A stretch of DNA of 64,000 nucleotides from Rhyzopertha dominica (GCA_025024175.1 QCXZ01000137.1:15872001-15936000), one strand, 5' to 3'. Positions 35,341 through 46,765 are shown, numbered from the stretch's first letter. The notes: generated by a model from the sequence alone, not told the origin. Numbers and translations: made by a program.

Positions 35341-36630
35341 GTTATCGGGGTTGGTTGTATGTAATCCGTGACGTTTCACTGGTTCGAGTGATCGGCATCC
35401 TCAGAGGTCTATCTTCTGTCACTGTGACAGATGTAGCTGTAGCTGTCGCTAACTCGGATCTTGTACGCAAGTCGCATTGATGCCGTGGTGGTGAGGTTGA
35501 CAGTGTTGGCGGCTTGCTCAAGTGCCTTATCAACGGGAGTTCGTTTCTTGGTAGTTTTAGTGTTTGTAAGAGCCGGTAGCCAAGCCTCGCTTAATTTAAG
35601 AGTTTCCTCTTGCCGGTTAAAGTTGTTCTCTATGGCTTCCCGGGCTAGGCGACAATGATACAAGGCTGTCAAAACAAGTACTTGCGTTTCTACGAACAGT
35701 ATTACGTGGTGTCTGGTACCGAGAGCGTGTTCAGCTACCTTCAGATATCTGAGCATGTCCTAGTCAACAATTCCTTTCACGTTCATTCAGTCTTGTCTTG
35801 ACTGATCTCTGCGATAAATATATGACATCGAAACCAGGTCGTTCTTGCCTTTGGCCGATCTTAAAACTTGCTATACTCTTTGGGTGGGCTTGAAGATTGT
35901 TTTTATTAAGTGTTTTTCTAAAAGTCCACCAATCCGATCGGTCACCCGCGGTATATAAGGCAAGAAAGCTTTTCCTATTTCCAAAGGTGCTGAGTTTTTC
36001 TTTTGAGTGTTTCTAAATTTAGGATTCATGGCACTTTTGATTTCATCAACGTTATATCCATTAGCTCGGAACGTTCGCTGTAAATTATCCAGTTCCCATT
36101 TCAGAAAATCTGAAGTGCATATTTTATGGGTATGTTGTGTCAGCGTTGTTACTATACCTTTTTTGTCGAGGGTGGTGATTTGAGGTTCAGGTTCTGTCAC
36201 TATGCGTGACTTTCCAGTACGCGACGTACACCAGTTGATTCCCACTTCTGATAACTAAAACGTCGAGAAAAGCCAGTTTACCATTTTTCTCAGTTTCCAT
36301 AGTAGACTTGATGTTCGGATGTTGAGTGTTTAGATATGAAATTAGGAAGCGATCTAAGTTTTCCTTGCCCTGCTTCCATACGACAAAAGTGTCATCCACA
36401 TACCCGTACCACACTAGTGGCTTATGTTCTGCCGCATCTAATGCGTTCTGCTCAAGATTCTCCAAATAGTAATTCGCAATTACTGGACTCAGTGGGCTAC
36501 CCAAAATTACACCTTCGATTTGTTCAAAGAATTCGCTTTTCCTAATAAAATAGCTTCCAGTGAGGCAGTGAAAGCTTAAACCAACCGTAAGTTGTTGGAA
36601 AATCTTTATAAAACCATCAATTTCGTAGTT
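35341..36630 (-). mobile_element. Penelope-like retroelement (PLE), 5'-truncated
   Basis: On the minus strand, in order: HCLTGSYFIRKSEFFEQIEG, GSPLSPVIANYYLE, the RT catalytic box YVDDTF in WYGYVDDTFVVW, LAFLDVLV, and the RT C-terminal block ELDNLQ...GYNVDEIK and GKAFLPYIPRVTDRIGGLL (36600-35871). A damaged GIY-YIG endonuclease follows (RSVKTRLNER, then AEHALGTRHH and LAREAIENNFNRQEE, 35840-35600). A hammerhead-like motif closes the element at 35412-35362. Frameshifts and a partial deletion of the GIY-YIG core make it dead. RT plus GIY-YIG is diagnostic of PLEs. Confidence 0.92.
35362..35412 (-). ncRNA. Hammerhead-like motif in the PLE terminal region
   Basis: Minus strand: CTGAGGA (rc at 35398-35404), stem II region, GAAA (rc at 35374-35377), ACGT palindrome, then C. 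Stem I pairing is poor (one clear pair). Lies just 3' of the PLE coding region, as expected for PLE terminal repeats. Confidence 0.55.
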
Positions 36631-36639
36631 ATAACTTTA

Positions 36640-36776
36640 TCAACAACCTTCAATACAATATGACAGCTGACAGTATATTTTGTTTATCGTAGCTTAGTAG
36701 CAGTTACAAAAAGGCGGCACAAAGTATTAAGAAATAAACGCCGCCCGTGTTGCATGAATCATTTATAGAAACCCTG
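36640..36776 (-). repeat. MITE family M1, left-end fragment
   Basis: The minus strand begins CAGGGTTTCTATAAATGATT at 36776 and continues with GGCGGCGTTTATTTCTTAAT and GTGCCGCCTTTTTGTAACTG. It abuts the truncated 5' side of the PLE. Confidence 0.8.
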
Positions 36777-37200
36777 AAAATTTTACTTGTGCTAAGGAAA
36801 ATCGAATTTTTCAATATGTTACCCCAGGTGCCACTCATAAATTTACCTTCATTTTATTCTACACCAATGTACTCCTCAGCCCTCTTCGAGGCTTGCATGC
36901 GAAAATGGGACACCTAAATCTGTCACTATGGTCACCACTTCTTAGAAGCTCACTAATGGAAATAATGTTCAAGCAAAATAATTTTAAAAGAATAAGAAAT
37001 AGATAAGTGGCTTGTTTATCTGACTTATTCACTAATAAACGCCATAGCTTGTGTCTGAGCTTTAACGATAGCTTTAGGAAAAACAGCATACTATGCTGAT
37101 CTTAGTTGTGATTTAGTTTTAACCATAATCCTTACTTCCGCAAAAAACTCTCATAACAAAACATTAAATTATTCTAAGAAAAAGCAGCCACATCATGCGT
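36777..37200. other. AT-rich spacer, nothing recognised
   Basis: A 76-codon minus frame (36859-37089) shows no similarity. Confidence 0.45.
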
Positions 37201-37235
37201 AATTCCCCTAGATTTGTAACATACATATATGTATG

Positions 37236-37286
37236 TAGCCAGCAGTATACGAACTTTATATATAAAGATTCGTATCCTGCTGGCTA
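37236..37286. ncRNA. Strong short hairpin, miRNA-precursor-like
   Basis: TAGCCAGCAG (37236-37245) pairs with CTGCTGGCTA (37277-37286). After one mismatch ATACGAA pairs with TTCGTAT, and after a one-base bulge the CTTTATATATAAAG core closes the helix. That makes about 23 pairs with arms of miRNA-like size, directly after an 18-bp palindrome (37219-37236). It sits at the edge of a GC-rich block. I do not recognise it as a known miRNA; it could also be a palindromic regulatory site or a tiny MITE. Confidence 0.35.
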
Positions 37287-37289
37287 TTT

Positions 37290-37700
37290 CCGCCGGCGGA
37301 GTGCCCGTATTAGAAAATAAAAGCCTTTCATGTTGACCCCTTGGCGAATAAAAAGCGTCTGCCGATCCGTTTTATTGGGGCCTAAACATTTTCAGCGATT
37401 TAGGCTACACAATCGCCCAGGGGGTGGTTTCTCTGTCGTCGCTGGCTGCGCTTCGAGCGCACGCACACATTTCTCCGTTTGCGGAAACTTTTATGCACGG
37501 CCCATAAAGCCAATGAATGCTAATAGCATTATCTATACCCTACTTCCTATAATAATAAAATTTTTGCCCGACGCCCCGCCGCACACTGAATCACCATCCG
37601 CTGATGCTGACTCGTGCTCGATTCGGTCCGGTCTTTTGTCAGCTAAAGGCCGACGTGCCTTTGAATTAAATGCAAAATGTGTATTGATTAAAGTAGCAAG
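37290..37700. promoter_or_regulatory. GC/CpG-rich block, candidate conserved regulatory element
   Basis: CCGCCGGCGG, GGGGCCTAAA and GCCCGACGCCCCGCC words with CTTTTATGCACGG, CCCATAAAGCC and AATAAAAGC cores (posterior-Hox/Abd-B-like TTTATG sites). The open plus frame 37330-37710 (126 codons) has no recognisable domain and starts in the block, so it is probably composition-driven. Confidence 0.35.
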
Positions 37701-38249
37701 TCTCGTTTGAATATAAGATTTTCGGAGCTATATGATTACTTGAAAGACTCATTAAACATTGAAATTTTTGAACGAGTGGAAAGCTTCAGAGGTGTAAATT
37801 GCAGCAAACAGTTAATAGTACGTTATACACCAAGGGAGTGAGGTGCATGAAATTTTGTAGCCAAGGACCGAGCTCGAGGACTACTCTTTTTTGCATAACC
37901 CATGGAATTAAATTGAAAACAAATTTTAAATTATTTTGTAATGTTAATATGACATTTTCCTTTTCCGTAGAAGAAATAGGTTTATTCATCATCAACATCA
38001 GAACCGATAAAGAAACGTAGTCACTGCCGGGAAATAAAAAAAGACGCAGAAACCTCGATTCAACCGTCAACCTCCTCTTTGAAGCAGAAATTTGTGTGCT
38101 AATTTATAATAATAATCAGTTAAAATCGCTGTTTACTGGTAGTGATAGTAGTATTTCTTTAAATATTTACATAAATATAGAGTAAAGATGTATGTAGTGG
38201 GGCTATACGTTTTAACAAGGGAGTAAAAGTGCCACTTTACTCTCTTACA
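37701..38249. other. Spacer, nothing recognised
   Basis: Overlapping frames (37786-38070 minus, 37799-38020 plus) show no similarity. Confidence 0.45.
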
Positions 38250-38510
38250 CAGGGTTTCTGTAAATGATTCATGCAACGCGGCCGGCGTTGATTGCTGAAT
38301 TCTATGTGCCGTCTTTCTGTAACTGCTGCCAAGCTACAATATGCACGGCGATAGCAGTGTAGGTTGCAGATCAATATCACCCCACTACCCCACAGCATCG
38401 AAATGTGAGCTTCTGCAACCTTAAAGTTAATTATCCCACAAAACACTACAGAATATATTGAAAATACAGACGTTTTCTCATATTAAAATATCAAATAATT
38501 AAAAAATATA
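38250..38510 (+). repeat. MITE family M1, left half
   Basis: Starts CAGGGTTTCTGTAAATGATT at 38250 and follows the family interior (CGGCGTTGATTGCTGAATTC, GCACGGCGATAGCAGTG, GGTTGCAGATCAATATCAC, CAAAACACTACAGAATAT) before running into AT-rich sequence. Confidence 0.8.
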
Positions 38511-39039
38511 TAAATATAATATAATATAAAAAATATACTGATAATGGTAATAATGTTATTATCTTTAGATAGTCTTTCTTCACTACAAAACTTTCGGTTT
38601 CATAAACTCACTTGTTTTTTCAAGTAAATATTTTCGTATCATTTGTATTTAAATAATGCAGAATTTACAAACCCTGGAAGGTCAACAGACTTATCACGCA
38701 TGAAAATCGTTAAATCTGCGTAAGAAATATTTAATTTAATAAGCATTTGTTCTGCATATAGTGGAAATTAATGATAAAATACGTATTATTACTTGTAAAT
38801 TACTAGTACTTTGACATTTTACCACTTTTGTCTTGCTAAAATCGAGAAAACCCAATTTTATATGTAAACAAGTGAAACATGAACTACGATTACTGCTAAT
38901 TATAGGTATAAATATATTATGTACGTGAAATTCTTCAAAATTGTCCCAAATAATAAATAAAATCTGGCTAGTGGCGTCGAGATATTTTATATGTACTCGT
39001 AAGTACTGCCTAGTATAAGTTATAGTGTTATATCTATCT
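38511..39039. other. AT-rich spacer, nothing recognised
   Basis: No coding or repeat signal recognised. Confidence 0.5.
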
Positions 39040-39440
39040 AGTAATGTCTATTCGTATCGAATATATTTCTTATTCGAATACAGTAGAGCGAATATTGGTT
39101 CAAAATTGTCCCGAATAATATTCTGTACAAATAAACGAATATTCGTATTCGTTTTATTCAGAATCGAATAAACAAATATCTGTGTTCGTTTTATTCGAAA
39201 ACTAATAAACGAATATATTTTATCGTTTTATCTGGAAATAAATATTAGTACTTGTTTTATTTCGAATCCAGCAAACAAGGGAATATTAAATATTTCTATT
39301 CGATTTATTCAGATATTCGGAAACGAATAAACAAGTAATCGTATTCGTTTTATTTAGAAACGAATAATAATGGATTTATTTTATTAATTATTCAGGTTTA
39401 AATGTTATTCTTTTTGAGATTTTATTCGTTTTCGAATCTA
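39040..39440. repeat. Degenerate 37-bp minisatellite (AATAAACGAATAT...)
   Basis: From about 39130 three clear 37-bp units follow each other, each AATAAAC(G/A)AATAT...CGTTTTAT..., with more diverged units on both sides. Each unit is partly palindromic (CGAATATTCG, AATAAACGAA/TTCGTTTTATT). Not a CRISPR: units are imperfect and there are no unique spacers. Confidence 0.75.
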
Positions 39441-40082
39441 ATATGCGTTTTTCTAATAAGATTAGTTTTCAAACAATTTTGATAGCAAAGAAAGGAATAG
39501 ATATATGTTGCAGTTTAAAGTTTGCACAGGTATTTTGTCCGAATTTTTGAAATGCCGTTTGCTCCAGGGGATCACCACATCCTTCAAAATGCGCTGCTGG
39601 TAGGTTGGCGCGTTGATCCTGATACCGCACTCGACGAAAGCCAACGGCGTCTTCCCGTCATTGTTAGCCTGAAAGAGCAGAAAATTCTGAGTAACACCTG
39701 TCGATTTTGCAGAAATTCACGATCGTTTCGGCGATTGACGGTGGGCTCAACACTTTTCCATCAGTGAACAAAATCGACCCAAAATCTTCTTTTTGAGAAA
39801 GCGTTTTACATTTTCAAGCAGTGCGCGCTTTATTCGCTCCGTCCAAGTAATCGCCAATTCCTAGCTTGTAGCTGCGAAACTTTAGTTTATTTCGAACCAC
39901 CAAACGAACCAATTCGTGATCTTGTTGGCCAGCTTTCTCATCGACTTCCCAGGATTTCGGCGTCGGAGCTTATTGAGGTTCTGAAGAGTCGTCGCAGTGA
40001 CCGGTCGTCCGCTTGGAGGTCTGTCCACCATCGTATCCGTCTTCTTGTAGCGATTTATGACGTCATAGACTGTACTTCGAAC
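39441..40082 (-). pseudogene. Tc1/mariner-type transposase, split by the THAP element
   Basis: Minus frames: RSTVYDVINRYKKTDTMVDR and PPSGRPVTATTLQNL (helix-turn-helix and GRP linker), SMRKLANK, a broken centre, then NNDGKTPLAFVECGIRINAPT and YQQRILKDVVIPWSKRHFKN, as in transposases with GKTPLVFVE.GVKIN...Y...IL...V.PW. The catalytic region after this is lost. The N-terminal MSREANRAALVK lies at 41359-41394 on the far side of the THAP element, so the two halves belong together. Stops and shifts show it is dead. Confidence 0.8.
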
Positions 40083-41358
40083 AACTGGGTATTTGCCATG
40101 TATTTATATTTTATTAAGTTGCATATTAGTAGGTAGCATCTAATCCACAAAGCAGCTGTGACAGCTTATAAATTCAAAAAATGGATCATAAGGTGTATTT
40201 TTAATATTAAAAATGTGAATATTTAAAGGGACCGCCAAAACGCGAACATATTGGCCGTGACGTCAGGTGTCTTGTACATGGCCGCTTGTTTACATCTGGG
40301 GTCATCGCGTCACTCGTCAGCCTCAGCCCGTCAATTTATCAGTTTGTCGTTTGCGTTCATTTTGGGACAAGCGAATTAAAATACGCCAAGAAAAAGTGAA
40401 ATACTTATGAGTTATGACTTCTGAAGGCATGTTCATTGTTATGGAATTTGTGTACAGCGACGAGCGGTTCAACGCGGCGGAGATGAAGAACGTAAAAGCA
40501 ACAGCATAAGTGAACTTTTTATCAAATTAACGTAGCATTGATAATTTGATCGCAGTGGGTTGTTGAAAACATACTATTTGTAAACATAAAAATGTAAGAA
40601 TAAAAAATGTACCCTAAACTTGACATTTGTTTTAGAGGTCAGAATAAATATAAATTGCCATTTATTTTCGGGGCTCTTGCGGCTCGTTTCCGGTCTGGCT
40701 AACAGTCGAATATATGGGGAACAACGTCGTTCTTTATTATAACATTTCCCTCTATCAACTTAAAACGCATATAATTTTTCATATCATCTTCAAGCTATAA
40801 CAAAATGGAAACTGAATGGTAAACACTTATAACCCCAAAAAGACTAATAAAACTTACATTAAGAATTAAGATGATCTTCACAACAGAAAAACAAACTTTG
40901 CGATTTCGGCATATCACGTCTAGGGGCCTTAAACAACTTTTTCATACGTTTATAATCTCGAGGAACGGTTACAAAAATTTTGTTAACTGTACTGACTGAA
41001 GTATTTTTATAACCATGTACAAAACAACACTCGTTTTGTTTTCCATGCATAATAGATGCTTGTAAAACTACACAAATCACTTTTTGGTGCGACCTCTTAC
41101 ACCTTCCTTTCAATAAACACCACACAAAAGCTTTTCCAATGTAAGACTGATACTACACCATTATACAGCACGCTCATTGGTAATGTTGGCTAACCTTGGA
41201 TAGAAGCGTTTTGGCGGTGACTCCTAAGATTCGAATTTCAGACCTAAAATTCTCTACCTACAAATATTTTTTTTGTTTTTTTTTACCATCGCGTACGATA
41301 TATATGCACTTCAAGATTCATTTTACGTAATTTTCAAAAAAAGTGATAATACCCAATT
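40083..41358 (-). mobile_element. THAP-coding DNA transposon, copy 2 (inserted in a Tc1-like transposase)
   Basis: 1276 bp, ends AACTGGGTATT (left) and AATACCCAATT (right). It matches copy 1 along its whole length apart from small indels. The minus strand carries the best-preserved THAP frame. The flanks are two parts of one Tc1-like transposase. Confidence 0.87.
40700..41125 (-). pseudogene. THAP zinc-finger protein remnant of element copy 2
   Basis: From an ATG near 41048: MHGKQNECCFVHGYKNTS, VNKIFVTVPRDYKRMKKLFK, APRRDMPKSQSLFFCCEDHL, then an intron-like gap with a GTAAG and a TTATAG, then LEDDMKNYMRFKLIEGN and DVVPHIFDC with a stop at about 40700. The order is that of a THAP domain (C2CH finger, basic loop, AVPTIF-like end). 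The second zinc Cys is Tyr and the usual Trp after the basic loop is Leu, so the finger is probably not functional. In-frame stop before the donor. Confidence 0.7.
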
Positions 41359-41400
41359 TTAACCAGCGCAGCACGGTTTGCTTCACGACTCATAGTTTAA
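41359..41400 (-). pseudogene. N-terminal piece of the split Tc1-like transposase
   Basis: Minus strand reads MSREANRAALVK and then meets the end of THAP element copy 2. The rest resumes at 40082. Confidence 0.7.
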
Positions 41401-41754
41401 AACACAAAAACAATTGAACAAAAAAATCCACGAAGCTTCTACAGACTACAAAATAAGCTATACTTTAATAACACACAATGCCAAAAACGTCCCAAAATTT
41501 TTTATTTTAAAACATGTGTCCGGAAACTTTCTGGTCACCCTTAATACTGCTGTATATCTTCGAGAATGCATGAGCTACTTTACAGTACCTATGTCATATT
41601 ACTTCTTAGATATAATAATTAACGGGAGAATTAAATGAGGAGCGCAGCACACAGACGCATCCTCGGACATCAGCAGTATGTAAGACAAAGATTGGCAGGA
41701 TACTAGCCAACATTCACCGCGCAGACAGCACCCAGCACTAAATTAAAAGAACTA
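41401..41754. other. Spacer, nothing recognised
   Basis: A 74-codon plus frame (41414-41638) has no recognised similarity. Confidence 0.4.
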
Positions 41755-42330
41755 AATTGCCCCTAAATTCAGTAGCAAAGATTGTTGATTCCCCCTGCGA
41801 CTTTTTCCGTAATCTGTTTTCCTTCTCGCAGATGACGCACGGCATCGGATAGTTTCAATAAAATCCGCGTCGTAGTCACATATATACCTACTTGAAAAGA
41901 TAAATATGGGATCAATTTGGGACGGAGGAGCGGCGCGGTCGCTCTGCCCTGGCGAGCACACGGGGCAGAACTTATTGGAATATAAAATGTGGAAATGGGG
42001 TAAAAGGTTCCGCCTAACTTTTCCGATTTAAAATGCACGCGGACTGCCAGGCCATTTCACAAATGCCCGTCCAATTTTACCGACTATCACAGAGCGCATC
42101 GCTCCTTTGCCGCTTCCCTCTAAATTTTTANTGGAAAAGTTGGACGGCTTTCCCTCCATATCCCCCGCTCGCTTTAATGATACAATTTCGGGTGATCATC
42201 GGATGGTGATTTTTTTCATCGCTCATGCGGAACACGTAATGAGCGTTGGAGGATTCGACTTGACGTGAAAGTAAATATTTTTCAGCTGTGGCTGGCGCTG
42301 ATCGATCTTTATGAACGGGGTAATGTAGAT
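41755..42330. promoter_or_regulatory. GC/CpG-rich block, candidate conserved regulatory element
   Basis: Long stretch of balanced composition (GGCGCGGTCGC, GCACGCGGACTGCC, CATCGCTCC) with AATAAAATCC, GATTTAAAATGC and TTTAATGATAC cores. Three overlapping minus frames are open but unrelated to anything recognised. One N at 42131. Confidence 0.32.
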
Positions 42331-45300
42331 GCAAGTCGTCTGCACCATGAAATAAGTAAACAAGGTAACAAGATGCAGCATTCAGCAATGTTGTTGTCGT
42401 AAGAAAAGAAACTGAATTTTTGATAACTTCTTTTTGCATTACTAAAGGCGTAATAGCGCATAGTAAAAGCAAAACTGCATAAAATACTTTTCAAAAGTAT
42501 TATAAATAAGATAAACATTATTAATGTTTCCAAGCACTACAGGCGTCATTTGTTTACAAAATATCAAATAACGTTAATACGACTCAAATTAGCCCACCTG
42601 TATAAAGAATAGTCACATTTAATATAAATATAATATAAATATAATATAAATATAGCAATGTTATCAGGGTTTGTTATATAAGCTTTAAATACCTATTGTT
42701 TTTTTACTAAAAGAAGCATTACTGATTATTATATTTTTATACAATTTTCTTCATAATTCAAATTCGTATCAAATCTACTAATTATGATAATAACAATAAA
42801 TATAATAATAGTAATAATAATAAATGGTTTTACAGCTGCTATTATTTGGAGTCACATAAAAGAATATTATTAAATTAGTAGAATAATAATTAGTACATAT
42901 TCGTATATAAACAGGTAGTCATTGGATCTTCCCTACTCCCATATTATATATAACAAAAGGAAAATGTAATTGTAATTAAAAACCATATTTATTACCTTGG
43001 AGTCTATATAAGAGAAAGATCGTGTAACCATCGTAGTACGGTGTTGCGGTATAGTAGCTGCATTGTTTTGTCTTATATTTAAAGAGTAAATTTTCTACCT
43101 TAAAACTATTTTTTTACTATAATTTCTGGCAATTTTTGTATTTATACGGTTACCATCTTAGTTTGAAAAAAACAAAATTTCTACATTTTTAGACAAATCG
43201 AAATCGAATTTTAAATAATATAGATTTTAAATCAAGCTTGCATTCGTCTTTGCTATGGCAACAAGCATAGCTGGACCGTAGTTTGATTAGGAGGCATTTT
43301 CTGACATATTCTTACAGAAAGTCTTCCTAATTTTGGGACATTCAGGGTACATACATACATATCAAGCGTCCAAGCGATAGTTTTCTCTTTCTAACACAAA
43401 CGTAACGCGTGTCATATCCTTGGTCCGATTGATATAGGTAATCATCGTTTATGGCACTTCCAAAATAACACGCTATTATTGTTACCTGCAACTAATACAG
43501 GCCCCGTTATTCTTCAAAAACGTTTACAAATCGCGGAATATACTATGGATGAGCAAATTATGGGTGTAAATTGCAAACGAAACTCGTTTGAAAATCAACA
43601 CAACTGACAGTTTGGTGATACTTCCATATGATGCACAAGCACTACGACGGACGTTCACCAGGACAAAAACCATAACCCGCTGACTTGGATCGTTTTTTTA
43701 GAACGCTCGTTAATAAGCAAACAGGATTTAATACAGAGTATTTAAGCAAAATATTGAAAACAGTAATTTTTCCTTCACCTGCACAGGTTGACGGGTTTAT
43801 AAATAAAATTTTAGTATTAACCTTCGCACCATATTATTTTACATAAAAAATTAGTAAATTCTTAGCATTAATTTATTCCTGCAAATTTCGGTGATATTAA
43901 TAAGAAAATCATATCTAGTGTGCCTCCTTTAGAAAGATGTAGGTCCGCTAGAAAGCAATTTACGAAAAAATTATAAAGGAACTTCTATTTTTGGACCTAG
44001 AATACATAGTAAAGATAACATTATTGCCCACATGTTCAGGAAAATCCAGCATAGCCTTACTTTGTACCCTGCAATCAGTGCAGTGCCAACGAAAATTGGC
44101 CACTCTCCATATTACATACTTTAAACGTTTGCTGGTTGTTTAAGATTAAGGTATAACATGTGAATAGCTCTGAATAAGAATAAGAGATGCGTAAATTAAT
44201 CTCTGAGGCAATCATTTATTCATCGAAAAATATAGGACCAACAACCAAATCATTCAAAATACCTCCTATCAATGTGTGGCTAGAAGGTAATAGATTTTCA
44301 GTAGCGTGACAGTGGCACTTGTGAAGATTACTTAATAGAACCATTTTTGTTCTCCTGCTTTACAAAATCAAGCGCACAGATAGGTTTTTCACTTGATTCA
44401 CCTTTTGAATAGAACATTGACAAAATTCTCATCACCATTCATCAGCAGAAAACAATTCTTGGTAAAGTTGAATGCGATATTAGTAAAATATTGTTTGAAA
44501 ATGTACAGATTTTGGACTGTAACCTTTTCAGTTCGCGCATAAATAAGAATAAATATTCATGTAACCGGCCAATACAATTCATATTTTTTTAGTTCTAGTT
44601 CGGCTAAACTTCTCAAAAAAATCTTCAAACAGATCTTTGGAGAATGTTTTCTTTCTGGATAACATTGATCATAAGCTCGAAAAAAGATGAAGTATTTGTA
44701 TTGCACTTCCCAGGATCAAAAAAACATGTGTGCTAATTCTCTTTGAATTAATGGCACAGATAAAACAATTTTGTTTGATTAATTACCAGCAATTAACTAA
44801 ATAAAACTCAATAATCACTAAACACCTTTTAATTATTTATTTGACATAACAATCACTATTAAAATAACTTTTGTTTGAAAAACTTATGTTACAAGTTATA
44901 GAGACATCATTTAGAGAAATATAAAAAATGCTAATAATTTTCCAAACCATTAAAGACAGGTACTAAGATACATTAGTTGAAAGATATTAAATTGCGCGTC
45001 TAGCCATACAAAAAAACTTGGATTTCATTAAAAAATCAAAGATATTATATTAATAAAAACTCCAATATTCGAATTTTCATCGTTGCTATGCATTTTAAAC
45101 AAATGTCAAAAGTAAATATAGAGTTTGCTCATGGTAAAAACAATGCTAAAGACCCGATTTTGCTATCTTGTTTAGTTATGGGTTATGGAGACATTCATTA
45201 ATAGGAGTAAATAATTTTTTCTCGAACATTAAATAATGCAAATCCGGTGAAAATTAGACCCACTGCTGCGTTACAAAATTTGACATGGAACTCAGAAATT

Positions 45301-45829
45301 TAATTATATTGAGGGAGTTACGTTAAAATGAGTTAAGTAACTCTGAGTACATAAAATACCCTGTATATCTGAAAACAATTTGAATAGCAGAAAAATGAGG
45401 TTGAATTAAAAACTCACTTAAAATGTTTTTCAGATAAATTACAAAGCTACAAAGGAATCCATATTCAGGGCTACACCCTGGATAACGATCATGTAAAATG
45501 ATATGGAACTCCCATAGACCTAGAGACAATAATATGATACAAAAAAACTAATATTTATAAACCCAAGGGCTATAAACACTTTGGATAACTATGTCTTTAA
45601 CCCAATTCATAACTTTTTTATATCCCGTCCTTTGTTAGATGAGCTTCATGATCTTCTACGCTCAATAAATCCTAACGATCTTGTTTTCAAAAAGAAATTT
45701 GCGGGGGACTCCCTGATCACAACATAAAGAACTCCATAATCTGGCGTAATAGAATTACAAATTTTACAATCCACACAGTAATCCACTTTTACTAACCTCC
45801 CCCCGAAGCTACACCCCTCAAAAATTACG
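42331..45829. other. AT-rich gene desert with microsatellites
   Basis: Contains an ATATAATATAA tandem stretch at about 42620-42657 and an AAT-rich stretch at about 42785-42832. Nothing else is recognised in 3.5 kb; minor open frames have no similarity. Confidence 0.5.
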
Positions 45830-46165
45830 AAATTATTCAGGGCTTTAGCATAAAAGTCAACACGTTCCCCGGATCAACGCCGCTTTCTGTACGATGATCG
45901 AGAATGGGATTGTGAGAATTAGCGGTCCATTAGCGGTCAGGGGAGGCCGTGTTCGCGTTATTAGCCGCAAGACCGTGGCGAATCGGCTTCTGCGGAGAGA
46001 AATGGCTTCTTGTCGACCTCTTGGGGTCGTGCGATTCCAAATGATTGATTCGCTTAGGCTACTGAAGGCTAATGCTAACCCCTCACTAAAGGACGAGCGA
46101 CGCTGTGGGCTCTGTGCGCTTTAGTAGTACGGCCGAGCGAATTTTCACGCCGGATAATAACCATT
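45830..46165. promoter_or_regulatory. GC/CpG-rich block, candidate conserved regulatory element
   Basis: Abrupt rise in GC with CGCCGC, GCGGTCC and ACGAGCGACGC words. It includes AAATGATTGATTCG, a Hox/Extradenticle-like bipartite core. The 76-codon plus frame is not credible as a gene. Confidence 0.33.
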
Positions 46166-46666
46166 ATGAGGATGCGAAGGCCTAATAGGAAATTGAAGTA
46201 ATAAAAAATAGCAATAGTAACAATGATAATGATAACTATAATATTAACAATAATAATATAATGTAATCGCAAAAATATAGCAAAAAAAAATCACTAAGCA
46301 TTTAACAGAGCAAAATATTGAACGCGAAGTACAGAAAGGATGAACAAAAGAACCAAGAGTTGCAAAGTACAAGTTATAATAGAGTGATAACAAAACAAGC
46401 ACAGAGCATAAAACAGTAATACATGGATAGTTTACCAGAAAGCTTACGTATGAGGAATTACACATAGTTCTTTCAAATTCTAAAAATCTACAAAATATAT
46501 CCAACCATCATACAATTCTTTGAACATACAATAAAAAACTGGAAAACAAGATTAATACAGCCTACCTAACTCAAAAATCGAAACAGATAATATACACATC
46601 AAAGAGTGGTTCATCCTAGCATTCAGCCCACTAAGCGCTCAACTGAAAGCAACGAAAATAGCATAT
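46166..46666. other. AT-rich spacer with AAT microsatellite
   Basis: A diffuse AATAATG-type repeat at 46200-46262. Nothing else recognised. Confidence 0.5.
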
Positions 46667-46765
46667 AGGCAGATCTATTTCGCTGTTATTACTGCTCGTC
46701 AGTGTGGTTTAGGTCTAGTGCAGACAGCATGACATAAAACTGGTTTTGCCTATATACCAAAGGTT
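46667..46765 (+). repeat. Dispersed repeat, second copy (see 29290)
   Basis: About 100 bp matching 29531-29630, ending at TATATACCAAAGG. Confidence 0.6.

Noticed and set aside
35370..35400. tRNA T-loop-like GGTTCGAGT
   Set aside because: No acceptor, D or anticodon arm around it; it is part of the PLE hammerhead region. No tRNA was found in the window.
37330..37710. 126-codon plus frame as a gene
   Set aside because: Composition-driven frame in a CpG-rich block, with no domain and no splice context.
39130..39400. CRISPR-like direct repeats
   Set aside because: Contiguous, diverged 37-bp units without spacers, in a eukaryotic context; a minisatellite explains it.
45440..45500. CAGGGCTACACCCTG palindrome as a transposon end
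   Set aside because: No matching partner or element boundary was found nearby.
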